Source of the DNA: Circinella minor
Taxonomy: Eukaryota; Mucoromycota; Mucoromycetes; Mucorales; Lichtheimiaceae
Direction of reading: 5' to 3'
Length of the DNA: 64,000 nucleotides
NCBI GenBank assembly: GCA_016758965.1
Contig: JAEPRB010000011.1
Coordinates: forward strand, 248,001 to 312,000
Under the pieces are notes generated by a model. It searched no databases. It had not been told where the DNA came from and saw nothing but the letters and a program-made list of their open reading frames with translations. Shown in pieces: positions 24,382 to 36,018 of the stretch; the first letter of the stretch is position 1, and every line of letters begins with the position of its first letter. The translations under genes were made by a program, and so were the position numbers.

Positions 24382-26513
24382 CTAATTATTAGTCTTTTTT
24401 ATCAACCAGTTATGATAGTTTCTCAAGTTCTTCTTGTAAGGTGCACCCAAAATAGGATCAAAAGACGATCTTCTGTCTAGTGCTTTGTTTACTTCCTCTT
24501 TCAAGAAGGTTGCCATGTTTTCCACTTTATCCTTGTACATTATTAATTGTTGTGATAAAAGAGCCAGCTCCTCGCTGTGGTTGGGACTCAGTGGTATACG
24601 GACTCTTTTGCTTGTTCTTTCTGTGGTGAAATTGGAGGGGGGATCAAAACTTGTTTGTAACAAGTCGCCTTTGATGTCACAGATATGGAACGAGGTTACG
24701 ATAAAAGAAGGTGGATAAATAAAGCTAAATGAACTGATTGCTTTTTGTATAATTGTTTTGGCTTCCAGAAGCAGTTTCAAGTGGTCATCCTTGACCTTGG
24801 TAGCGGTGGCCTTCCTTCCGACTTCAATGTTCGCTATATCAATGAATTTCTGATTGATAATAACTCCAAGTCTATAATCGATCTTGAACTTTCTATCAAA
24901 GCTTTTCAGTACTGTATCGCCACTATATAGAGCAGAGAATGAAGTTAGTATTCTCTGATATACTTTTTTTTTTCAAAATACAAGCTTTGCATTTACCTCT
25001 TGACTTGTACAATGGTATTAGAGAATATAGCTTCTATGATGGGTCCCCAGATATTTACGTTGAAGTCTTGTTCTGATGGTTCATGAGCAGAAGAAAAGTC
25101 AAGTAGGTTTGGTTTAGTATAGAAGGCATCCATACTATACGCATAAGATAGTTGCATTATTGTGTTGTTAGCAAAATATCATGCATAGAAGCTGGGAACG
25201 TTTGGAACTTACATGGTGGTGATAATCTTGTATAAATACAAAGAATCTTCAGAGCATTGTTGCTGGTATGATAATGATCGGGTATATCTTTTGAAGGCTG
25301 TTGACTTCTATGATTTTAAACGCTGTCAATTAACAAGTATTCTGATTTGTAAATCTGCCTCCTCATTCACATACTTTTTGTGTTACATGGTTTATCGCAG
25401 CAATCAGTTTTGGGTGTACATGGGAAAAATTAGCGACTATCGCAGAGGAGTCGCAGATATCGCAGACACATTTGAACACAGAAAAGCAAAATGGGAATTA
25501 GAAAATGGGTTTATTCCTGAAAAGGAAGAAAAAATTCGTAAAATTAGCAGACAGTGCAAAAATCGCAGATATCGCAGAGGAATCGCGGATATCGCAGACA
25601 GATTCCTGAAAAGGATGAGTGAAAAGAAAAAACTATACGTCACTTATTTTGCCAAATGTTATGTCGCCTGGTATTATCTATCTTCATGCAAAGATGATTT
25701 TAACAACCCTGCATTACCCCATATATTCTCATCCTCAATAACATACAGTTTGTTATGTATTGGGTCCCTTTTTTTTCTTTCACTGGTGCTATAGTAAGTC
25801 ATTTTCAGATTTCCAAACAATTTGACCAAGCATAATGGACGCTCATCAAGAATGGTCTCCTCCTCAACACCTTCCATTGTCTTTACGCTTTCGACAACTT
25901 CCATTTCTTCTTCTAATTGGCTCATACCCCCAAATCTTTCTTGATTGGATCTCGGAGTAACTGTGTGGTTGTACATCTATAAGTATTTTGAGGAAAAGAA
26001 TGGTGAGTGATTTGGTATAGTATAATACAATCATTCCAAACAAATATAAACCTGAGCATACCTCTACGTAAAATGGTGCGTGAAAAACAATATTAATTCT
26101 CCAAAGAACGTAGCTTTACCACTACCTCGTATTGGGAGACGCATTTTGATTATCATATCCGATTTTTTTTGCAACACTTGGATATGGGTGTCACTAAAAA
26201 AGGTGTACAATCAAAAAGGTGTACTTTTTAAAAGAGCGATATGAATAGCGAAGAAAAGTACACTTTTTTTATTTCTTTTCTATAACACTCGAACCTCAAA
26301 CTATCCCTTATTATCTATAAAGTTACAAAAATTCTGTAACAGATCCTTATCAGTGTCAGGAAGTGGTAGTGTAGCTACTGAGTTAGACAACGAAAAGAAA
26401 AAGTAATATACAATCTCCAAAACACAACTTACGGAGCAACTTGTTATCATAAAGTTAGATGGAGTTTTTTTGGCCTCGATGTCAATTATAAAACTACATG
26501 AAGATATCTTCAC
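24382..26513 (-). pseudogene. fragmentary multi-exon gene of a repeated-looking family, probably decayed
   Basis: The 3' part is coherent: pieces 25307-25213, 25134-24997 and 24922-24382 join in phase through GT-AG introns. They include FYTKPNLLDF, DFNVNIWGPIIEAIF, SGDTVLKSFDRKFKIDYRLG, IDIANIEVGRKATATK and DDHLKLLLEAKTIIQK, ending at 24382. A further piece at 25976-25674 (SQLEEEMEVVESVKTMEG, RPLCLVKLFGNLKM) and another near 26200-26094 (MRLPIRGSGKATFFGE) look coding, but I could not join them in phase. The first frame (26513-26301) is even less certain. The block D-x-R ... E-V-G-R ... K ... E-A-K resembles expanded Mucorales families that may have a PD-(D/E)XK-type core; this is inference. 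It could be a functional gene with introns I misplaced, or a pseudogene. It sits between two mobile-element remnants. Confidence 0.45.
25437..25605. repeat. pair of 37-bp imperfect direct repeats
   Basis: Copies at 25437-25473 and 25569-25605 share ATCGCAGAGG and GATATCGCAGACA cores with about seven differences. Both are in the same + strand frame and encode YRRGVADIADTF and YRRGIADIADRF. They lie between coding pieces of the minus-strand fragmentary gene. A half-related TTATCGCAGCAATC occurs at about 25391. Confidence 0.75.
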
Positions 26514-27562
26514 AGAAACATCTTACTCTAGAAGATATTCTATTTTATTTTTGAGGCAGCTGGTATATACGTACAAGTGTCATATAAATTTATAAAATAC
26601 AAAATAGATAGGAATGTAATATAATAAACAGAACCTAATGTTATAAATCAAAAAGATAAAAACTGAATGACATATACGTATGTCAAAATTTTGAATCAAA
26701 AACTAATCCCAAAGATTTATAGCCAAGGCTCTGTAATAGTCAATATAACTGTAAAATATGATAAGGAAAATATCACCATAAAAGTTAGCAATATTTTAAC
26801 CATAATATTTTATTAAATATAAAAGCTACGTACTAGGATATGAAGTACAATGTACGAATTTATGTTTGGTATAAAATAACTGATTTGTTTTCGGTTTTTG
26901 TTATATTATAAAAATTACATAACACGATTTCCATAATATGAAAGATATATACGTAATATTTCTTTCAAATAACTATTATTATTTCAATGCCAACACTTGA
27001 TTTTTATTTTTTTACAAGCAATATATTTTTGTGTAGCTTGTTGTCGCATAGCTTCTGATTGTACATTGCGTTTGCATTGCTATGGAGTATCCACTATTCA
27101 TCATCTGGTCAGGCTTATGAACATTGGCTTTTACGGAGGTTATTAGTTTGCAGTGCAGCCAATGTACAATCAATTACCGTATAGCAAAACAAACTGCTGT
27201 ATCCTATGAGCTAGTGGTTGCTCTTGGGTAGGTTTGCCTGGCTTCTCCGTACACTGCTGTTGAAACTTCTCGCGGGTTGAGCAGTAGTTACCGGTAGTTT
27301 GTGCTGCTACTGAAGGATGGATTATCCAAGGAAACAAAGGTAATGGGATATTACTGATTAAGTGCAAAGACCTAAAGGCTGACGGCTATACTCTTTTATT
27401 TATGTTTGGAGAATTATCGCACCACGAGTAGAAATGTGTAATAGATGAGCTGGCACTCAACTATCACAAGCTCTCTCAAAACAAAAGACTTTGCATCATA
27501 AGCCCTACTTGGCCCTTCTTTCACCACGAACTATAAACAGCAAATATTGTTTTCAAGAACCC
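26514..27562 (+). other. gene-free stretch
   Basis: AT-rich DNA. A less AT-rich patch at about 27170-27370 has a minus-strand frame containing AAQTTGNYCSTREKFQQQCT that I cannot assign. It may be a remnant of mobile DNA, given the transposase fragment nearby. Confidence 0.4.
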
Positions 27563-28006
27563 TTATAGATATTTATTAAAAATAAAGAGACTGATGTTTA
27601 TGACAGGAAGATAAAACAATTGATATTTTTTGAATTGTGTTACTGCACTTAGCCTTTTTCTTACGTACGCCTGTTTGAGCAAGATGGTCATATATTGATC
27701 GTATGTATCAGCATCGACAGGCTCAGAGACATGAGTAACAAAACAATTTCCATAATATGAGTTGTTCCTTTGATCTGCACGAAATTCAAACGTTGTATTA
27801 GAAAAAAAGGAGCGATTCAGTGAAATTGTCTCGTTACAGTAGTAATCATATAAAATGTCTTGAACCGACGATGTTGTCTCGACATAGTTTCTGAACGCTC
27901 CTAAACTTACAGACTTTGATGAACAATCAGGGAGAGTCGTCTGAGCATCTTGGATTGTAGCTGCCTTGTTTTGCTTTTTTTTAAAAACCGATAATGTATT
28001 GAACAC
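27563..28006 (-). CDS. unrecognised open frame, 147 aa, next to a transposase fragment
   Basis: An ATG-initiated frame with balanced composition and no low complexity. It contains SKSVSLGAFRNYVETTSSVQ, SFFSNTTFEFRADQRNNSYY and GNCFVTHVSEPVDADTYDQY, which is unusual for chance sequence in such AT-rich DNA. The start lies at the left break of the plus-strand transposase fragment, so upstream exons may have been lost or displaced. The last 20 residues are hydrophobic and may be read-through past a true exon end. I do not recognise it. It may be part of another decayed element or a broken host gene. Confidence 0.35.
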   Translation of the reverse strand: MFNTLSVFKKKQNKAATIQDAQTTLPDCSSKSVSLGAFRNYVETTSSVQDILYDYYCNETISLNRSFFSNTTFEFRADQRNNSYYGNCFVTHVSEPVDADTYDQYMTILLKQAYVRKRLSAVTQFKKYQLFYLPVINISLFIFNKYL

Positions 28007-28540
28007 TTTGAATCAAGATTTGATATCAATATGACTCGTAGCAGAGGCTGGTCAAAGCGTGGCGAACCTTCCATTGTAGAAACACCCTTAGGAAGACCTA
28101 TATCACATACTGTCTTAGGCGCTATTTCTTCAGTTGTTATAGTAAGTGTATCTATGAGACAGCCTGACAATATTAAGAGAAGGAAGGTAGTCGGTGCAAC
28201 CAAGCGTAAGGCACCTGGCGACAAACTGTCAACCCTACTGGAATTACTGGCTCTCACTATATCCATTTTATTGTTATGGACAACGCTCGCATACCCGTTC
28301 CTGCTGTGATTAATCCTTTGATTGAAAAGCGTGGCTATATTCCTGTTTATCTTCCTCCGTATTCTCTAGAATTTAATCTTATCGAGGACTTCTAATCCAT
28401 TGTTAAGTCTAAGGTTAGACGGCATCAATTAAAGGATACGGAAACCCTAACAACAGAATAACTGAGACTTATGAACAAGTTCCCCTTCAGCATCTTCGAA
28501 ATTGTATTCAGCATTCTGTAAACTTATTTAAGAAGTGCTT
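27998..28540 (+). pseudogene. 5'-truncated, frameshifted Tc1/mariner-type DDE transposase
   Basis: The translation begins with FDINMTRSRGWSKRGEPSIV, the region that follows the first catalytic Asp in Tc1-type transposases. The Asp itself is not seen: the preceding residues read IEHFES where VFIDES is the family pattern. After KVVGATKRKAPGDK the frame shifts and continues as TGITGSHYIHFIVMDNARIP, giving the second Asp, then PVYLPPYSLEFNLIEDF with 34 residues between D and E (DD34E). A stop then replaces the expected tryptophan. Everything upstream (DNA-binding half) is absent. No terminal repeats could be assigned. The copy is inactive. Confidence 0.82.
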
Positions 28541-29486
28541 AAATAAAGAGCACCTTTAATTTAGAAGATGACTGATTGAGTTTGCATAAGGACCGACTTG
28601 GCGGTTAATTTCGCGTTCAAACAAAAATGATAATAGAAACAGCATACATACACATATTAATACAAAAAAAAGGTGAAAATAGAATTTATTCTTCAAGCGT
28701 ATGTATCCTCCTTTGATCAGTTACTATATGTATACTGGTGAACATTTCAAGTAGTATCTAATGTGTAAAAAATCAAAGAGAGTAGTAATAAAAGAGCAAG
28801 TAAAAAGAGAAATAGATAATGTGCTATTTCACAGAAGGATAGAACCGAGGGAGATTTCTTGCATGCGAGCCACTTATATGACACAAGAGACCCCATGTGT
28901 TTGCAAGTATAGCGGTGTGGTAAGAACAGGTTTGTTATGACTGAGATATATACACCTGGTGAAGTTTTCGTTGATATTGCGTATGTGCTGTTGCATATAT
29001 TTGTATGTACTTACATGTGTGTATAATAATGCATGAAATGGTTTGAAAACAAAACAAAACAAAAAAAAGAAAAGAGATTTAAAATAAGATATATAAAAGC
29101 AAAACGGGAATAGAATATCCTCTTAAAAAATATAAATATGTACACGCGAAATAGTATATAGAATACATAAACAGTGATATAACACAAGAAGAAAAAGGGA
29201 AAGGGATGATATTGAATGATCTAAAATAACAATTCACGTAAATAATGAAAAAGGAAAAATATCTTTTTCTTGTTGTTGTCGTTCTTGTTTCTTTTTTAAT
29301 ATAAAAAGCAGTAAGGGTATACATTTTAGTGTGTAATGGTACATATATAATATATGAGAGAGAGATAGAGAGAGAGAGAGAGAGAAAGAAAAGAAAAGAG
29401 AGATCACGGGGAGGAAAAGGGGAGGAATAAGAATACTAAATAGTAGGGTATAGTTATAACCAATTTTTGTGTTTTGTTTGTATCTT
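28541..29486 (+). other. gene-free stretch with (GA)n tract
   Basis: AT-rich intergenic DNA downstream of the transporter gene on the minus strand. A GA-rich microsatellite occupies about 29356-29392. No coding frame is supported. Confidence 0.5.
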
Positions 29487-31370
29487 CTAGATAACTTTGT
29501 CAACAATATTGAGAGCAAAGAAAACAATAAGAGTAAATAATGGTACACAAATAACACCATAGCTCCAGAACAAAACACGTAACATTTCATTTTCGAAACA
29601 ACCTGTCACTTGAGAAATTTGAACCATATTGATAGCTGTTGGTGTACATCCCAATATAATCATCATAACACTAAATACAGGGTCTGTAGCAATGGCAGAC
29701 CATTGATCACCATACGCTGCAAAGGTTAAAACAATTGGAATAACTAATAATGGCATAATAAACATACGTGCAGAAATAGCTGCTACAACAGGTCGATATT
29801 TTACTTGATTGTTGTCTTGTGGAGAATGGTAAATGTCTGTCAATTGAGCACCGAGACAAACAAGAATTAATGGAACAGCAGCACGTCCACAATTTTGAAT
29901 AGCACTTGTTAAACATGGATAAAGGAAACTTGATTTATCAAACATGAGATGTTTTAATGGTGTCGTCAAACCAACGAAAAGTGCAAATAATGCTGCATAT
30001 AAAGGAGGTGTCATGCACTTGTGAATCTGTTTTGCCACACGTACAATTGTAGAATTAGTTTGTATTAATTTAGGTTCGTGTGTACCATTGTTATCGTTGG
30101 AGGGTGTTTGAAGATCGTCGTTTGGCAAAGTGGGAAATGATAATAAATGTGTTGTTTCGTTTATGGGCTTATTATTCTGTTTTGCTGATGTCGTGAGTGT
30201 CAAATGACCTTGATTATTTTCCAATGTGACAGAACTGGTACGTCGAATATCGATATTAGCAATAGATGAAGCTGCTGAAGATGGAGCAGTGGATGATGAG
30301 TGTAAAGATCCATATTCTAATTGTGGCGAAGAAAGAGGATCACGTCGATCAGTATAATCTGCTACAGTAGATGTATCATCATCATCTCCTTCCCATCGTT
30401 GTAGTAAACTATAACCATAGGACCATCGTAGAAGGTTACCAAAGATGGCGTAAAATAATGCATATGATATACCACTATTATATAGAATTGATATCCCATG
30501 AGTAACACATATATATATTTAATGTAATGCATGAGCCTCGTTTTTTTTTTCTTCCTTTGATCAGCAATACTAGACCCCTTTCAGGTCATTCCCTTCCCTC
30601 CCTCTTTTTTTTTTTTTTCGTGTCCCCTTTTTTTTATTCTTTTTTTTTTTTTTGTCTATAGAAAATTTATATCCATTCTCACCAATATCCCGCCACCCCC
30701 CCCCGTTCCTCTTAGGTTTCTTTTTTTAACTTTTAAAAAGAAGTTAAACTTACCGTGCGGCAACCGCTTGTTGAGTATCATCCGCATTCCAAAATAAAAC
30801 ACTCCCAGCTTCAGAAATAGCCAAACTTGTAATGACAGCGATAGGTAATGAATTAGTATTAGAAAACATGACACATGCTAATACGAATCTTCGGTATGCA
30901 TTATCAAGTCGTACAATACGAGAAATGATGTAACCACAAATAAATGCTAAACCAGCAAAGCACATGTAAAATACAGGAATTGGCCAATATGCTAATAGTT
31001 GTTGAAAAGAAATGACGGATGCAATATTTGAAAATAAAAGACATGGTGTAAAAAATACCAAGTTTATTTGAGATAACCACTATATATTATATAATTATAT
31101 TTAATAACCAAAGAAAAAGAAGGATGATGATGGTGATGATATAGCGAATGATTTATTATTTTTTACCTTTTGTTTTTCTGCTGTAAAATAACCAGCACGA
31201 GTCAGTACGAAACCAAACATGACAATTACCATTACCTGTAAAATTGACTGACCACATTTATATTTATATTAGTTTATTATTATTATTTTTCCTATTACTA
31301 TAACAAACTATTATTATTATTACCAATGATAGTTTACCTGCATTGCTGCTAATATTAAATTCAACATCAT
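29487..31370 (-). CDS. auxin efflux carrier (PIN/PILS-like) family membrane transporter, 475 aa, four exons
   Basis: Exons in coding order 31370-31338, 31247-31167, 31079-30754 and 30474-29487 join in phase to 475 aa. The N-terminal half has several hydrophobic helices (ILQVMVIVMFGFVLTRAGYF, INLVFFTPCLLFSNIASV, PVFYMCFAGLAFICGYIISR) and the VMFSNTNSLPIAVITSLA segment typical of the family, with its NxxxLP-like turn. A hydrophilic, Ser/Asp-rich loop of about 120 residues follows (WEGDDDDTSTVADYTDRRDP), and then a second helical half containing PPLYAALFALFVG, AAVPLILVCLGAQLTD, ARMFIMPLLVIPIVL and LGCTPTAINMVQIS. Fungal members resemble yeast Ecm3/YNL095C and localise to the ER; substrate is unknown. 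The first coding exon is only 33 nt; two adjacent ATGs begin it. Confidence 0.92.
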
Positions 31371-34300
31371 CTTTCTATTATATTATTGTTGCTGTTCTTA
31401 TTGGTATACGAATAGATAGAAAAAGGTATATAGAGATAAAAAAAAAAAAAAAAAAAAGGGAGATGAAAGTATAAGTCTGAGAAAGAATAAATCGGAAAGT
31501 TTGATAGAGAGAAAAAAGAAAAAAGAAAAAAGAAGAATGACAAACAAAAGTTATTTATTTTACTTTTTCTGGATTTATTTTTTTCTGATTCAATTACAAG
31601 TAAAATAAATGATGCAATTGAAGAAATTTATTCTTCCCCGACTTTTTATTTTGTTGATGTTATTTGTTATATTTGTATATATAATGTATGTGCGCGGGAA
31701 CAAACTGTAAAGATTTGTAACCCTTTTGCTTGTTGTTTGATGTATTAATAAAATAATCTCAAGTGAAGCCAAAACTATCGGGTGATTAGCCCCCGTTCCC
31801 ATCTCTGTTTCTTAAGTTGGTTATTTTAATTATAAAAGTAGTTTTACATTTAAAAAGGACATTCCTTTTTTTTTTTTTTTGTATTCCCTATTTCGTCGAT
31901 CTGTTCAAAATTTCTCGGTTATTCTGTTTTTTTTTTTTTTTTTCGTTTATCAAAACTCAATTACAAATTATGATGATCGTTTGTTTAGTGTTTACTTTCG
32001 AATTATATCTTAAAATTATCTTTTCTGTTATCAATTTTTTTTTAAGTATCCCGAAAAAAAGAAGTTATTACACATGAACAATTTGACTTAACCTAAGAAG
32101 CATCAAATAATCGACCTACCTATGTTTGTAATCTCTCCCCTCCACTCCCCCTTTTTTTTATCTAAATTGTCATTGTAAATATTTTTTTATATGAAATTAT
32201 AAAAAGAACTTTAGGTCATTATAAAAAAAAAAGGGGGGGGGGAGTATAGTCTCAGTATAACTAAGTTTATTGAGGGGTGTGAATTATAACCACGTAATAA
32301 TGGACCCCGCGAACCACGAGTTACATTGTACATTTATTGGCGTATAAGAAATCGAGTTGATGGCACCATCGAATCATTATATGAGTAATGAGTTGGTAAT
32401 GGTTCATTTTAATATTAAAATATAAAAAATATTTTGGATGAAACATTTCTTTCAAAACGCCCATATTTTTTCATTATTATATAAAATTTAGATATATATT
32501 TTTCTTTTACTAATAGTAGCTAAAAATAATATTTAAACTGAATTGATCTGTCATTAAGTAAAAATATAAATAAATAAGCGGTGTTTGTTATTTGGCAGTA
32601 AATTTATTTTTTATGACACTTGACCGCAACAATAAAAAAAAAAACCACGCATAAAATAAAATAAAATTATTTGTTCATCATCGTGATGTTTTTAATATTT
32701 AAATTAATACACTAAAGAAGTCATTAGTTTCAGTCATTCTTTTCATCTATAATACATGGGGCTTTTATTTTCTATTATACTGTTTTTATAATTATTTGTA
32801 TTGTTATATACAATACTACTATATCTCATCATAATAATATTGTTTTTTTAGGGGTGTAAATATAGTATGCCCGGGTTTGAAAGAAACGTCCCGATATCTT
32901 ACCGATAATCATATCGAGATTGTTCGTTATTGTAACCATTTTTACTTGTTGACATGTTATTATTTTGGTAATGTGAAAATCAAGTCAAATAACAACAATA
33001 TAACTTGGTCTATTCAACTCTCCACCCCCCTCAAAAAAGTATTGTGATATATCAGGTACTCAAGTGATAAACAATAACATTGATCCTTGGCAAGGATTAG
33101 ATCTCTTGTACTTTTTTATAATTTTGAAACGTTTTAAAGTAGTTAATGTGTTAGAACGAAAGAAGATTTGTACAATATCACTCAAATCTTGTGAATCCAA
33201 ACGCTTTAATCATTCCCTTCGCCCCAACCTTAAAAACCCCATTTACTTTACAAATAAACGATAATCATACCATATGCAACAACCATACTAGCAAGAGTGA
33301 TTATCTATTTTCTATTTTTTTTTTGTATTAGATTATTATTATTATTACAAATCTTGTTCATCGCTTGATACTTTTTTTTTGTTTATCTATTTCTATACTT
33401 TATCCCAATGCATAAGAAATTGAAAGAATAACATTTTGATTATTGGTTTAGGCAAATAAATACATAAACTACTTATACCAACAAATTTTTTTCTCTCACG
33501 CTCAATCAATAATAGAAGCAGTTTTTGGTTACAGTACTTGACTAAAATGGTATATAAATATATATATTTTTTCATGATGAACGTTTTGAAACTTTATACA
33601 ACTTTTTGCTGTTTTGTTTCATTAAAACAACATTTATTTTATGATAGACAGTGACATCTTTTTTTCACGGTTCATTATTCTTTCCGATTATCCTTTTATC
33701 ATTTAATCAAGTATCAGAATACTAAATTTAAAATAACAAATAAACCAATGATGTTTAAATCTAATATGTAAAAGAAATATCTATGTAGACCGAAAATAAA
33801 CCGTAAATTGATGTTTATGCATATATATCGGAGAAAAATCTATAATAAGTATACCCGGAAACAGTATCATGATTATCAGTAAACTTACGAACTAATATAG
33901 TTTTTCTTGTAATCTCCATGGCAATAAGTACAAGAAAATATATACAAGATTAACACGAATATACATATTGCCACTTGATGTCATGGCAATACATTACTAT
34001 AATATATCATACACTACTAGTAACTCTTATAAAAAGGAATGCTCACCGCTATATTATCGAAGAAATATTTTCTTTTTTTTTTCTCTATTATAACAGCTTA
34101 ACCTTTTGCATGAAAATTCTCTGTAATATTTTTATTCTTCATGTACCTTTTTTTTTATAACAATTAAGAAAAAAAATTGGTGGCTGAACGACAATATTGA
34201 TAAGAAAAGGGTCATTGACAAACTTTTTTTTTCTTCTGTCGATAACCCTAAAAAAATACAAATGAAAATTTACAGCCATATCATATTGATGATCTCTCGG

Positions 34301-36018
34301 TTATTAACGTATTATAGGGTTAGAGTGAGGGGTTTCATAAAAATCTATTTGTTAAAATAATTGTATTATTGATATTATAACATTTTTTACTAGCAGGAAC
34401 CTAATTTATACTTTTTGTTGCATTTCTGATCAATATATTTTAACTGATAAAATCAGGATAAAATGTATAAAATTTTGGTTTTCTCTTTTTTTTTTTTTTT
34501 TTTTTCGTCTGAGGTCTTGTAAATATATAAAAATTTTTGAAATAATTGAGAAGATAAAGTTTTAAAAATTCACTTATTCTTAATCATGTCCATTAACTTT
34601 TTATATATTATGGCCATGTAATATAATGCAAATAAAATGAGAAAGTACGTTATCAGCAACGGACCAACGTCGTTTTTTTATTTGTTAACCAAAATTTTAT
34701 ATCGTTGTCATCATAATTAGCAATATTAATACAACTACGTAAAAAAAAAAAAAAAGATCGTGCGAATAAAGTAGATCGTTGAATTATAATAATTTTTAAA
34801 GCATGCTTTAGCGTTTTCCTTGTGCAGATTTACAAAGAAATCTTGTGTCATATTGCATTTATGCATCAAATAAAGATGAGCAATGCATGAAAATTACACC
34901 AATGTCCGACGGATCGACCAATGATTTGCTATAGTTAACTTTTTGAAAAAAAAAAATTATGCTTTCTATTCGGAAACTGTCTTTCTTTTGGTATAAAAAA
35001 AAGCAGGAGAATGTCAACCTTACCACTATTAATTAACATTGTACTTTTCTTCATTTACTTATATTATCATAATACATTACACGTAAAGTATAGAATATAT
35101 TATATGCATTTGTAGAAAAAGATAAAAGCAAAATGATGTCTTTTATTTAATTTTTTTGGTCATTCTTTTTTTTTATTATGACATACTATTTTATTAAAGT
35201 AAGTCAATGGACATTACATTTTGGTAATTATAGTTATAATAGAAAAAGTCGTTTTAAAATTATATAAAATAATCATCAAAAAACCAAAATAAATAATATA
35301 ACAATAGTAAAAGTTTAAAATGAATGTAGTCTGGGATACTCTTTAGGCCGAAACTGATTTTATAAACCATTTCAGTCAGATATTATCGTAATAATAAATG
35401 AAATTAATGTCATTCTCAGAAAATATATATAATGGAGAAGATTAAACAGATACTCTTCGAGTGGAGAAAAGAAGCAGATATTTATTTATTTATTGTTTCA
35501 CTAATCAACAATCTTGCGGCTGGATTTGGATCATCGTAATTCTTTTATACCGCTACAGATAGATCCAGGGTTTGATATTGTTGAATTGGTAAATCTCATT
35601 CTATCATTGACTCCTTCGGGGGGATAAACTGGGAGAACTTTAAGCTGTAAAAGTAAACATTTTAAATTGCAAAAATTTGTGTATGTCATATAAATAATAA
35701 TAAATCCAATGTTTTGTTAAGACAAAAAGTAAAAAAAAAATCCTTTTACTTGATATAAATTAAAATATATTATGTTTGTTCAAAGAAAAAATGAAGTAAT
35801 ATAGTTATTTTAATCCTTTTTTTTCTTATTAATACTATGTACACAAAATAAAATATGGAATAATAATAAACAATGTTGCTGAAAAACAATAATGAACAAA
35901 TCAATTGGAGGGGGGGTTACGAATACTATATATAATATGTTATAATAGATCTTGGTATACTCCTGGATAATGAATATTATTATAAAAATAAAAAATAGCC
36001 TTATTTTTTTTCTTTTTC
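31371..36018 (+). other. 4.6-kb gene-poor region
   Basis: Very AT-rich DNA with homopolymer runs (A17 near 31440, G10 near 32233) and no supported gene. One patch at 35535-35650 is less AT-rich and, on the minus strand, has a pyrimidine-tract acceptor (TTTACTTTTACAG) followed by a 37-codon frame starting LKVLPVYPPEGVNDRMRFTN. It may be a leftover exon but has no partner I can find. Confidence 0.45.

Noticed and set aside
27907..28266. Minus-strand 119-codon frame with a hydrophobic start
   Set aside because: It is the complement of the mariner transposase fragment, whose plus-strand translation matches the family.
29234..29590. Minus-strand frame with Leu/Ser-rich composition
   Set aside because: A shifted frame over the end of the transporter gene and a (GA)n repeat; repeats give long frames by chance.
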